Virus record (IMG/VR): IMGVR_UViG_3300009702_000037
Coordinates: 1 to 44,423 of that record
Source: a virus
Direction: 5' to 3' (one strand)
Length of the DNA stretch: 44,423 nt
The stretch's first letter is position 1. Each line of letters opens with the position of its first letter. Below, in pieces: positions 24,327-31,161 of the stretch. The notes beneath the pieces are model-generated. The model searched no databases and had not been told where the DNA came from. It was given only the letters and a program-made list of their open reading frames with translations. Made by a program: the position numbers and the translations under genes.

Positions 24327-24500
24327 GTGCTTTTATCCCCACCCCACTTGAGTGAATAATGCAGTTGATAGCACTTCCCCCGTACTTGGGGGGAAGGGGG
24401 GAATTGAACCCCCATTCTTTATCTCCAAAGGATAATGCTGAACCAATCAGCGAGCTTGTTAGCATGTATCTTATAAGTGAGCCAGGTATAAAAACACTGG
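24324..24500 (-). ncRNA. Y-RNA-like RNA 2 (tRNA mimic on a 13-bp stem)
   Basis: CCAGTGTTTTTAT pairs with ATAAAAGCACTGG (13 bp, one G-U), then CACTT/AAGTG after an internal loop. The tRNA-like part has D-arm GCTG ATTGGTT CAGC, anticodon arm TTATC CTTTGGA GATAA and T-arm GGGGG TTCAATT CCCCC, but no pairing acceptor stem. Instead TTCCCCC pairs with GGGGGAA in a 7-bp hairpin. Box TGCTAACAAGC is present. Confidence 0.8.
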
Positions 24501-24502
24501 GT

Positions 24503-24691
24503 TAATGGATTGATGTCTTTGCTGTCTAAGTGAGAACTGCTTTATTTGCGATTACATCACGTCTCCTAGTTGTGGAGACGGAAGGACTCGAACCTTCAAT
24601 GAGCCGAAGCTCGCTAGTTTTTGAAGACTAGTATGTTTACCTTATGCTTGTTAGCAAGATCCTTCGAGACAACAAAGGCAACAATCCATTA
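24503..24691 (-). ncRNA. Y-RNA-like RNA 3 (class II tRNA mimic on a 25-bp stem)
   Basis: Arms 24667-24691 and 24503-24527 pair over 25 positions with one mismatch and two G-U pairs. The centre has an anticodon-like arm CTAGT CTTCAAAA ACTAG with an 8-base loop, a variable arm GAGC TTCG GCTC, a T-arm GAAGG TTCGAGT CCTTC, and a hairpin CGTCTCC/GGAGACG where the 3' acceptor strand would be. Box TGCTAACAAGC is present. First RNA after the promoter at 24712. Confidence 0.8.
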
Positions 24692-24707
24692 GATTTGTAA
24701 AGTGCGA

Positions 24708-24914
24708 CTAAATTATACCAGCTGTCGATTTTGGGAACACACAAATATCCCCATTCTCTTCGTGCTGGATAACAAACCCAAACAGGTCTTTCCCGTCTAG
24801 CTCTAGTTCTAGCGCAGAAAATATCTCATCATCACTTGATGTTTGGGTAACATCGAGCGATTCCAAGTCCCAGCGATGTGGACGTGATTCAAGAATTAAA
24901 GTTAATTCAGCCAT
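24708..24914 (-). CDS. Hypothetical protein (68 aa)
   Basis: Start set at 24914 (MAELTLILESRPHRW) because the upstream in-frame Met lies inside the promoter. Leaderless: 6 bases from -10 to ATG. Small beta-rich protein with FSALELELDGKDLFGFVIQH; no family recognised. Its stop overlaps the Y-RNA promoter. Confidence 0.65.
   Translation of the reverse strand: MAELTLILESRPHRWDLESLDVTQTSSDDEIFSALELELDGKDLFGFVIQHEENGDICVFPKSTAGII
24712..24720 (-). promoter_or_regulatory. Extended -10 promoter for the Y-RNA-like array
   Basis: Minus-strand TGGTATAAT about 20 bases upstream of the first closing stem, within the last codons of the upstream gene. It would drive RNA 3, 2, 1 and the Ro operon. No convincing -35 is seen. 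Confidence 0.6.
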
Positions 24915-24920
24915 GAGAAC

Positions 24921-24949
24921 AATATAATATACTGATACACCTTTGTCAA
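24921..24949 (-). promoter_or_regulatory. Strong promoter, leaderless type
   Basis: TTGACA (24949-24944), 17-base spacer, TATATT (24926-24921), 6 bases to the ATG at 24914. One of the clearest leaderless promoters of the window. Confidence 0.75.
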
Positions 24950-25461
24950 ACAACAACCTTTATCTTTAACACTTCAATGGTCGCCTCCCAAAGCGCATCA
25001 ATCAATAAATTCTTGGCATGGAATTTGTGTTGCCACGCGTTTTTGTGTGGCTTGCGGGGCCAGACCACCCACCATCCGACTGGTAGGTTAACAGAAGGAT
25101 TGTGCCTGTTCCTGTAATACCTTTGCTGTGTTTTAGTGACTTTAAATATCTTAGGACGAAGGGTTGATCCGATAAGACGAATCATCTGCCCCTCGTTTAA
25201 TAAAGGCACAAACCCACCTCGATAATAATCCAAATCAGCCTCTTGGGGGACAATGCACGGGAAGTTGAATCTTGGGTCGTAATACCAATCGCCTATCTCA
25301 GGCCGCCACCAGGCTTTTAAATATTCTTGCTCATCCAAGGCAAGTCGCTTCACTTGTCCAATAGAAATGTGAGATTTGTACATGTCTTTATGCTTATATG
25401 CTGGCCTTCGGCGCTTTCTTCGGAACAAAAAACGAAGCCCGTTGGGTGTCTTAATTCTCAT
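24946..25461 (-). CDS. Hypothetical basic protein (171 aa)
   Basis: Starts MRIKTPNGLRFLFRRKRRR, very basic N-terminus, then Trp/Tyr-rich segments (YLKAWWRPEIGDWYYDPRF; LPVGWWVVWPRKP). Likely a nucleic-acid-binding or structural protein. No family recognised. Its 3' end overlaps the next promoter. Confidence 0.6.
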   Translation of the reverse strand: MRIKTPNGLRFLFRRKRRRPAYKHKDMYKSHISIGQVKRLALDEQEYLKAWWRPEIGDWYYDPRFNFPCIVPQEADLDYYRGGFVPLLNEGQMIRLIGSTLRPKIFKVTKTQQRYYRNRHNPSVNLPVGWWVVWPRKPHKNAWQHKFHAKNLLIDALWEATIEVLKIKVVV

Positions 25462-25488
25462 ATATTATTGTAAAGTATTCTACTATTA

Positions 25489-25713
25489 TCACACGGCCTC
25501 TTCAAATACCTCAACACATAAAACATTTTCATCGTTAATCATTATTAGTCTCCCGTCAACCGTCCTGAACTTTGTAAACTGTCCTTGCTTGATGCTTTTT
25601 GACAAAACTCCTGTAAAGGTTTTCTTTACACCGTTAACAAATGTAATAATCTGCGTGACAGAGTCGCCTTGCTCACCTGCTGAAGATTTTAAATCAGTGG
25701 CCGACTCTTTCAT
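25489..25713 (-). CDS. Hypothetical protein (74 aa)
   Basis: Starts MKESATDLKSSAGEQGD; the C-terminal half (TKFRTVDGRLIMINDENVLC) is beta-rich. Follows the 105-residue gene by 10 bases. No family recognised. Confidence 0.55.
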   Translation of the reverse strand: MKESATDLKSSAGEQGDSVTQIITFVNGVKKTFTGVLSKSIKQGQFTKFRTVDGRLIMINDENVLCVEVFEEAV

Positions 25714-25723
25714 TGACTCTTTG

Positions 25724-26041
25724 TTAGACTAACTCTCGCCAGGATAAAGCCCCCTCAATATCTACACCTGTACTCCTTGCCACAGGTCTTGCACACAAAA
25801 CAATCTCATCTGACACCCCAGCTATTGTGCTAGAAAGAGATCCGTTCGCACCTGCCTGGTTCCCTCCAGATTCAACAAACCCTCCATTGATTGCGAAGTC
25901 TCCCGTAACAGTTTTGCCAGATGCGTTTTCAGGGATTGACCCACCAGGTGACAACACCTCAACCACTCTTTTGGCAGAAGCATTTTCCTCGTGCTCTCGT
26001 TGTTGTATCTGGGCAACCCCTCTATGGACAGGGTTATTCAT
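25724..26041 (-). CDS. Hypothetical protein (105 aa)
   Basis: Begins MNNPVHRGVAQIQQREHEE (helical), followed by a Gly/Ser/Asn-rich segment (GGFVESGGNQAGANGSLSST). Low complexity suggests a disordered linker; no domain recognised. Nine bases after the upstream 146-residue gene. Confidence 0.55.
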   Translation of the reverse strand: MNNPVHRGVAQIQQREHEENASAKRVVEVLSPGGSIPENASGKTVTGDFAINGGFVESGGNQAGANGSLSSTIAGVSDEIVLCARPVARSTGVDIEGALSWRELV

Positions 26042-26050
26042 ATCTGTTTA

Positions 26051-26491
26051 TTAAAATTCTTGGGCAGAGAGTTCTTTGTCAATCTTCTCTCTTTCTCCGA
26101 GTAGCTTAGTATATCTATACAGTAGCACAAGACGCGGTTCTCGACCACCACGATTGGGCAGTCTGCGCTCAATATGTTTAAGAGCCATTAGGACATCACC
26201 TGACTCTGTTGATCCTGTGAAAGAAACCGCCCATTTGATTAAATCAGAAACCTTCCTGGCATTAAGTGATTGCTCATTGTGATCTAACCCCAAGTAGTGA
26301 GACACATGATAAAACAATGGGCTGTTGCGATAATCACCATTTGGGAGTGGGGGGCCAGTCCGCTCTTCTTCTTTCTCAATCGGCGACTTCTCTAACGGCA
26401 CATTGTCTTGCTCTACGGAAACTGACTGTTCTTGAATTACTGGCTCTGAATCTGGAGATATTTTTGGTTTAACAACCTTTTCATCGGGCAT
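26051..26491 (-). CDS. Hypothetical protein (146 aa)
   Basis: The ATG at 26491 (MPDEKVVKPKI) is favoured because it lies 7 bases after a perfect TATAAT; an upstream ATG at 26515 overlaps the operator. The acidic, disordered N-terminal half precedes a helical C-terminal half (DLIKWAVSFTGSTESGDVLM; RLVLLYRYTKLLGEREK). No family recognised. Divergent from the 26549 gene. Confidence 0.6.
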   Translation of the reverse strand: MPDEKVVKPKISPDSEPVIQEQSVSVEQDNVPLEKSPIEKEEERTGPPLPNGDYRNSPLFYHVSHYLGLDHNEQSLNARKVSDLIKWAVSFTGSTESGDVLMALKHIERRLPNRGGREPRLVLLYRYTKLLGEREKIDKELSAQEF

Positions 26492-26498
26492 TAAATCA

Positions 26499-26541
26499 AT
26501 TATAGCATTAAACAATATGTTTAATTATGATGTGGTATGAT
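26499..26541. promoter_or_regulatory. Divergent leaderless promoters sharing an operator
   Basis: The palindrome TTAAACA-ATA-TGTTTAA (26508-26524) lies between the minus-strand TATAAT (26504-26499) and the plus-strand extended -10 TGGTATGAT (26533-26541). Its AACA-N3-TGTT core matches the operators of the early plus-strand promoters at 40.4-44.3 kb. Confidence 0.65.
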
Positions 26542-26548
26542 GTAATTA

Positions 26549-26752
26549 GTGGAAGAGTTATATCACAATGAATTAATTAGCCGACCTAGTCCAGAGGTGA
26601 CTGAGGGGATTGCCCCTAGAGAGCCAGCGCGAGTTGGACAACGTGTCCCGTTTACCCTACCAGAATGGGTAAAATGGCTGGATAACGAAATAGAAGATAA
26701 GCAGTTTAATGGAGTAAAAGTTTTTGACCCTTTTGCAGACGATGACGACTAA
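26549..26752 (+). CDS. Hypothetical acidic protein (67 aa, GTG start)
   Basis: GTG at 26549, 7 bases after TATGAT. Product ends in KVFDPFADDDD; the middle RVPFTLPEWVKWLDNEIED looks helical. No family recognised. First of a short plus-strand group leading to a small membrane protein. Confidence 0.6.
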   Translation: MEELYHNELISRPSPEVTEGIAPREPARVGQRVPFTLPEWVKWLDNEIEDKQFNGVKVFDPFADDDD

Positions 26753-26770
26753 GTGATATCATTTTGCCAA

Positions 26771-26932
26771 ATGAATAAGGTGCGAGACCTTTTTTGGTGG
26801 GTCTTTGTCGGGCAGTTCAAACTAATACAAGAAGCACGGGGGACACTGTGGCTTATAGATCAAATCATCACCCTTGTCTTTCTCTGTTATACCTTCGCTA
26901 TTATGTCTCTCCTGATGTTGGTTTTTTTGTAG
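26771..26932 (+). CDS. Small membrane protein, holin candidate (53 aa)
   Basis: Starts MNKVRDLFWWVFVGQF, charged middle, and a C-terminal hydrophobic helix of about 25 residues (IITLVFLCYTFAIMSLLML). ATG lies 8 bases after TGATATCAT. It overlaps the 3' end of the oppositely oriented UDG gene by 32 bases. Placed upstream of the amidase on the same strand, it could be a holin-like membrane protein, but this rests on topology and position. Confidence 0.55.
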   Translation: MNKVRDLFWWVFVGQFKLIQEARGTLWLIDQIITLVFLCYTFAIMSLLMLVFL

Positions 26933-27527
26933 TGACGTGCTCTAGTACCTCTAAAACGATCGCAAAGTCTTGGGTAAGGGTGTTGCGCTGACTCCCGTTA
27001 TAAAGTGCGACAGCGGGGTGATAAAGCGGCACGAAGTACACTTCTCCCCAGTTGGTAGGTATGCCCCTCGGCACTCCGTGTTCTTCACCGATCTTTAACT
27101 TGCCCATATTGTATTTCCCTGCCAACCAGTTCATCGCAAATCTACCCAGTGTGACTATAATTTTCGGACGGATAATTCTAAGCAGTTCGACGGTGTATTT
27201 GCTATACTTCTCTATCTCTTCATCTGTTGGATCACGGTTCTCTGGTGGCCGATCATGCACCACATTAGTAATAAAAACTTCGTCTCGCGATAAACCATAC
27301 TCTTCTATCATTTGTGTTAGAAATTTCCCTGAAGCACCTATAAATGGCCGATCTGTCTTGGCCTCCTCTTCGCCTGGGGCCTCACCAATAAAGAAAATGT
27401 CAGCATCTAGCGATCCCTCCCCGAGCACAGGAAAATACGTATTAAGTTCTCGATATGGATACAATGGCAAGTCATGGTTTGATCTGAGTTCCTTGAAGAG
27501 TAAATCGAACTGTTGCTGTTTCGTCAT
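26901..27527 (-). CDS. Uracil-DNA glycosylase, family 4-like
   Basis: UDG-superfamily protein of 208 residues: motif GEAPGEEEAK (48-57), TNVVHDRPPENRDPT and the C-terminal YHPA motif (169-172). It removes uracil from DNA. Family 4 enzymes usually hold a 4Fe-4S cluster via four Cys, but this sequence contains no Cys at all, so it should be cluster-free. Works beside dUTPase in uracil control. Divergent from the amidase. Confidence 0.85.
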   Translation of the reverse strand: MTKQQQFDLLFKELRSNHDLPLYPYRELNTYFPVLGEGSLDADIFFIGEAPGEEEAKTDRPFIGASGKFLTQMIEEYGLSRDEVFITNVVHDRPPENRDPTDEEIEKYSKYTVELLRIIRPKIIVTLGRFAMNWLAGKYNMGKLKIGEEHGVPRGIPTNWGEVYFVPLYHPAVALYNGSQRNTLTQDFAIVLEVLEHVTTKKPTSGET

Positions 27528-27528
27528 C

Positions 27529-27558
27529 TTGATAATAATTCTAACATAGTGATATAGT
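27529..27558 (+). promoter_or_regulatory. Amidase promoter, leaderless type
   Basis: TTGATA (27529-27534), 18-base spacer and TATAGT (27553-27558) with TG upstream, 6 bases to the ATG at 27565. No ribosome site present. Confidence 0.7.
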
Positions 27559-27564
27559 TAAGTC

Positions 27565-28272
27565 ATGACAAATATCGTCCTAAATCCTGATCTTCCTTAT
27601 GGGTTTAAGGATGTCCGAGGAGAGCTGGTTGGTGATGGGTTTGACTGGGATTTTGAAAGAGCGACTACTTCTGTTGAATATGTCGTCATACACCACAGTG
27701 CTGGGCCAAAAGATCAGACCGTTGAAGAAATAGCTCGACATCACGTTGAGGAGCGCGGCTGGGGAGGCATAGGTTATCACTTTGTAATAACACCAGATGG
27801 GCTTGCCCACTATGTCGGGGATATTGGCATGGCCCGAGCCAACGTGCTCGGCAAAAACGAAAAAGTAATTGGTGTCTGTCTAACTGGAGACTTCACAAAA
27901 GGACTCCCGTCTGATGAACAAATAATCGCCGCACATGAGCTATGCTATTTTCTTCTTTTTGACCTGGCCCCACAATTCCCTGGGCTGGGCAGCTGGGATC
28001 AATTAGCCGCTCACGCAGAGCTTCAAGCAACCCGCTGTCCTGGTGACAACTGGGACGGGGCAGGGGGATTAAAAGATAGGATTATTAAAAGATTGCCATA
28101 CGGGAACCAGTCTGATTGCCAGAAAGAAATAGATAAACTTAATCAACAAATAATAATGATGGATCAAAAAATATCAGAGCAAGAAGAAATTATTTCTGTG
28201 CAAAATTCCCAGCTAATTGAATACAAAAAAGCCATCAAACAAATTAACGACATTACTCTCCAACTGATTTAA
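27565..28272 (+). CDS. N-acetylmuramoyl-L-alanine amidase (endolysin)
   Basis: Amidase_2/PGRP fold: zinc ligands His43 (VIHHSAG), His150 (AAHAEL) and Cys158 (TRCPGDNW), catalytic Tyr71 (GIGYHF) and Asn/Gly-rich strand GVCLTGDF. It cleaves the amide between MurNAc and the peptide of peptidoglycan. Residues 185-235 form a coiled coil (CQKEIDKLNQQIIMMDQKI), perhaps for oligomerisation. No signal peptide. It stands alone on the plus strand, with a possible small membrane protein about 630 bases upstream. Confidence 0.9.
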   Translation: MTNIVLNPDLPYGFKDVRGELVGDGFDWDFERATTSVEYVVIHHSAGPKDQTVEEIARHHVEERGWGGIGYHFVITPDGLAHYVGDIGMARANVLGKNEKVIGVCLTGDFTKGLPSDEQIIAAHELCYFLLFDLAPQFPGLGSWDQLAAHAELQATRCPGDNWDGAGGLKDRIIKRLPYGNQSDCQKEIDKLNQQIIMMDQKISEQEEIISVQNSQLIEYKKAIKQINDITLQLI

Positions 28273-28426
28273 GTACAAAATACAAGACTTTGTACGGGGC
28301 CTCTCGCCTGTTGTTCTCCCAAAAACTAACTGTCTGCGCGGTTACATCAAATCGTTTCCCGAATTGAGACTGGCTCTCTCCGAGTGACTTTCGGCATTTT
28401 TTAATTAATACAGGGAAGTCTTTCAT
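28253..28426 (-). CDS. XRE/Cro-type helix-turn-helix repressor (57 aa)
   Basis: MKDFPVLIKKCRKSLGES is followed by QSQFGKRFDVTAQTVSFWEN, an HTH_3 motif with the typical turn. A minimal Cro-like DNA-binding protein, convergent with the amidase, overlapping its last 20 bases. A palindrome at 28436-28457 sits directly upstream of its start, likely its own operator. Confidence 0.8.
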   Translation of the reverse strand: MKDFPVLIKKCRKSLGESQSQFGKRFDVTAQTVSFWENNRREAPYKVLYFVLKSVGE

Positions 28427-28435
28427 GTTAGCGGC

Positions 28436-28457
28436 AATTGTCCTGTGGCGGACAATT
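28436..28457. promoter_or_regulatory. Inverted repeat, probable operator of the XRE gene
   Basis: AATTGTCC and GGACAATT, perfect 8-bp arms with a 6-base spacer, between the HAD gene stop and the XRE start 10 bases away. It could fold as RNA but lacks a T-run, so operator is preferred. Confidence 0.55.
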
Positions 28458-28831
28458 TATAGACCTGGCTGTCTAATCCGCACTGCTAGGAACTTAATGT
28501 CAGGATGTGTCATCATTACATCTGCATAATCATCATAGTGGATCTGCACACCCTCTTCGTTTAATCGCGGGACTTTCCAATTGTAAACCTTCTGCATGTC
28601 TGACCTGGCTGGTTTGTCAGAATACTTCAACTCTTCTTCAGGTCCGTCGCACGTAATTAAAAAATCCAGGTTGTCTAAAAACTCCTTCGGGAAACTCCCT
28701 TTGACCTCATTCTCTGCCCGCCCTGTGGCGAGTACTACTTCATGCCCAGATGTTTTAACTATGGCCATAAAAGTGCTCAGTTCCTTGGGGTAAACTGTCA
28801 TCACCCCGTCTATGTCGAAAGATATTTTCAT
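28457..28831 (-). CDS. HAD-like phosphatase (124 aa)
   Basis: Starts MKISFDIDGVMTVYPKEL: the DxDG motif I of HAD enzymes; VVLATGRAENE is motif II and YDDYADVMMTHPD the acidic motif IV region. Probably a small nucleotidase or polynucleotide phosphatase-type enzyme. It follows the JAMM gene of the ubiquitin-like operon but has its own TATACT box 12 bases before the ATG. Confidence 0.75.
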   Translation of the reverse strand: MKISFDIDGVMTVYPKELSTFMAIVKTSGHEVVLATGRAENEVKGSFPKEFLDNLDFLITCDGPEEELKYSDKPARSDMQKVYNWKVPRLNEEGVQIHYDDYADVMMTHPDIKFLAVRIRQPGL

Positions 28832-28868
28832 AAAGTAGAACAAAGTATAGCATCTTCATCCTCTTAAA

Positions 28869-29582
28869 TCACGACCTGTTTTTACTTGTCTTCCCCAAAA
28901 GTTCCTTCTCATACGCTCGAATGGCCTGCTCATCTTCCTCGGTAAGCTCCCACTCATAGGGGACTCTTTCGTGCTGCCAAGAGTCTTCGCTCCATTCTTT
29001 TTTTTTACCTGACTTGATCCCAAGACCTCCGTTGCCGTAGCCCGCGTACCCTCTGTTATAATTAAATTTGTTCACAACCACCTTCTCGTAGACCTTTTCT
29101 GTCACCTCTTCCTTGACCTCCTCCAAATATGGATTAGCCCTCCTCTCAACCTTGACAGGGCAATGACTAATTGTACATCTAACAGGTTTAAATATATCAA
29201 TCTGAGCTGCAAACTGCTCTCGGTGATTGGTAACAACTGATACCATCCAGTTGTGTGCGTCCATTTCAGAGTCTGAGTCTTCTATCATATCAATGTCTGT
29301 TTGGCTGAAAAACGGCTCCATTGTGTTATGCGAGTGCCACCATAACTTCCAGTCTGAAGGAGATTGTTCGTTATCAATCAAAAAGTTATAGAAATCAGAC
29401 ATCCCTTTGTCTGTGATTTTTGTAGTTGTTTTAGTTACTTCTTGTTCAAGAATGATTACCTCTGTGACAAGAACATAGTCGTCGTATAGCTCGGTCTTGC
29501 CTAATCCGCCGATCTCGTTGTTTGTAGACAACGTATAGGCCATCATCTTGTCATAAGCATCTTCGGTAAATTTAATATCCAT
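28869..29582 (-). CDS. JAMM/MPN metalloprotease of Ubl operon (237 aa)
   Basis: JAB/MPN domain with Glu23 (NEIGGLG), His83-Ser-His85 in WWHSHNTM and Ser93/Asp96 in FFSQTD, an intact JAMM zinc site. After residue 150 comes a Glu/Lys-rich extension and a charged tail. In Ubl operons the JAMM enzyme matures the Ubl C-terminus or removes it from targets; the linked Ubl ends past its VEG motif (EGALS), so trimming would be needed. Three bases after the E2-like gene. Confidence 0.88.
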   Translation of the reverse strand: MDIKFTEDAYDKMMAYTLSTNNEIGGLGKTELYDDYVLVTEVIILEQEVTKTTTKITDKGMSDFYNFLIDNEQSPSDWKLWWHSHNTMEPFFSQTDIDMIEDSDSEMDAHNWMVSVVTNHREQFAAQIDIFKPVRCTISHCPVKVERRANPYLEEVKEEVTEKVYEKVVVNKFNYNRGYAGYGNGGLGIKSGKKKEWSEDSWQHERVPYEWELTEEDEQAIRAYEKELLGKTSKNRS

Positions 29583-29585
29583 AAG

Positions 29586-30896
29586 TTAAGAGGTCATTGA
29601 ATCGTACCACTCCGAGAAAAGAGCTGAGCTGACTGTTGGTCCCCATGAGATTCGATCAAAGGTTATATGGCTCGTTCTTTTTTTGATGCCAAAAAAAACT
29701 GTGTGACAAACATGAAATTGACAACTTTTTATTGGCCGGCTCATTAAAGGAATTGGGATATCAAAAGAGTTGCTTTGCCATTTGTCTGTGGCACGCAACC
29801 TGAGCAGAAAGTCCCCCTTAATATGTCCCGCCTTTATGTCTGCCTTGATTTCAAACTCGACCGCGCACTGCTCTTGCCCCACGTCTATTGTGTTTTTTAA
29901 GGGCTGAATCGCGCTTATCATTATCCCCACGAAAAGATCGTGCAGTTGCAGGGCAGGGTCGCGACCAATTTCAGAAGCCTGTAGGGCATCAAGAATAGAA
30001 CTGATACGGAGACTGCGAGGAATCTGTAGGTAATATCCATTATCCTGTTCGGTCACCTGTTTTTGAGGGTCTGGATCAAACTCCGTTAAGTCGTTTTTGT
30101 TAATATCAAACATCTCTATGGGTGGGGGAGACCACATTATATGTTCCCCTTCTAACTCTGCTCTCAAAATTCTTTGGACCTCGTCTTCGTTAGCTCTTTT
30201 AGCTCCTTCTGTTGCGTGCTCACTGTAAGGCGACGCCTCTCGATTGCTATAAAAGTGGCTATGAGACCTATACCCGTTGTCTGAGTTAGGGGATTTTATG
30301 AAGTCAAGGATGTTTTTAACCATCTCATAAAGGTCTCCATCTAGTAAATTTCTATTAATGTCATCCTGCATGTTCCCCCAGCAAGCAAAACCATCCTCAA
30401 TACATGGAGCGTGGCAATCGCCGCAGGTATACGAAAGATTTACCGTCCTGATCCCGTGTCTTAAAAACTCACTGGGGCGGACTGAAAAATCTATATAGAT
30501 CGCAAACCTTCCTATTTCGTAGTTGTCTACCCCTACATCCTCCTTGTCCAAGCCCCTTACTACCAGTGGGCGCGTCACTATTTTTAATATCACGCCTGTG
30601 TCCCAAGCGACTTTTTCTACATCTGCGAGCCTAGACACTTTGGAAATAGCTCGGCGACCTTGCCTTATAAACTCATCTACATCTATTTTTTCCAAAGATT
30701 CACATACAGCCTTCTGGCGATTATATTTTGAAACCACTTGGTTGACGTCTTCCTTTCTTTCCTCAATAACACGTATAAGCTCGTTCCCTTCGTCAGCAAA
30801 CTCCTTACGCGTCAAAAGAGTTGTAGAAAGTAGTAGTTTTGACATTGTCTCCCTGTCTTTATGTGACAAGGTTGATGCGGCCGCCGAGTTACTCAT
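29586..30896 (-). CDS. E2-like protein of Ubl conjugation system (436 aa)
   Basis: Residues 30-95 are helical (EFADEGNELIRVIEERKED). Then a region with DCHAPCIEDGFACWGN (160-175), matching the (H)PH/C..I..dG..CwGn pattern of bacterial E2-like proteins found with JAB and ThiF; Cys172 is the candidate thioester Cys. The next helix NRNLLDGDLYEMVKNILDFI is typical. The C-terminal half (260-436) is not recognised. It probably takes the activated Ubl from E1 to a target. Assignment is from motif and operon context; the fold should be modelled. Confidence 0.6.
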   Translation of the reverse strand: MSNSAAASTLSHKDRETMSKLLLSTTLLTRKEFADEGNELIRVIEERKEDVNQVVSKYNRQKAVCESLEKIDVDEFIRQGRRAISKVSRLADVEKVAWDTGVILKIVTRPLVVRGLDKEDVGVDNYEIGRFAIYIDFSVRPSEFLRHGIRTVNLSYTCGDCHAPCIEDGFACWGNMQDDINRNLLDGDLYEMVKNILDFIKSPNSDNGYRSHSHFYSNREASPYSEHATEGAKRANEDEVQRILRAELEGEHIMWSPPPIEMFDINKNDLTEFDPDPQKQVTEQDNGYYLQIPRSLRISSILDALQASEIGRDPALQLHDLFVGIMISAIQPLKNTIDVGQEQCAVEFEIKADIKAGHIKGDFLLRLRATDKWQSNSFDIPIPLMSRPIKSCQFHVCHTVFFGIKKRTSHITFDRISWGPTVSSALFSEWYDSMTS

Positions 30897-30898
30897 AG

Positions 30899-31144
30899 CT
30901 AGGAGAGTGCGCCTTCCACGTTCTTGGTTAGAACAATAGAATCACCGTCATTCAGTTCTGATTCCATTGACCCGCTTTCTGAGCTAGATTCACCAGAGCG
31001 GCGGATCTCGATAGCTTCAGAGCTCTTTTTGGTAAGTTGAGCATTTTCCAGTGCAGCTGCTACTGTTGCGCCACTAGGCAAAGCCACTTCAACAGCGGGG
31101 GCCCCGTGACGGAAAATTTTCACAAATATATTATTAGACGACAT
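30899..31144 (-). CDS. Ubiquitin-like/ThiS-like modifier (81 aa)
   Basis: The ATG at 31144 (MSSNNIFVKIF) is 8 bases from a perfect AGGAGG; a GTG 9 bases earlier is inside the ribosome site. Beta-grasp pattern: FVKIFRHGAPAVEV, SGATVAAALENAQL (helix), DGDSIVLTKNVEGALS. The C-terminus VEGALS lacks a free Gly-Gly, so it may be trimmed to VEG or used at another residue. Acts as the tag in this E1-E2-JAMM operon. Confidence 0.75.
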   Translation of the reverse strand: MSSNNIFVKIFRHGAPAVEVALPSGATVAAALENAQLTKKSSEAIEIRRSGESSSESGSMESELNDGDSIVLTKNVEGALS

Positions 31145-31161
31145 TAAATTCACCTCCTTTT

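Noticed and set aside
24219-24655. Ordinary tRNA genes in the 24.2-24.7 kb region
   Set aside because: Each has a tRNA T-arm and other arms, but RNA 1 has A at position 33, RNA 2 lacks an acceptor stem and RNA 3 has an 8-base anticodon loop, and all sit on long closing stems.
24915-24956. Longer start of the 68-residue gene at 24956
   Set aside because: This extension would lie on the TTGACA/TATATT promoter; the downstream ATG fits leaderless spacing.
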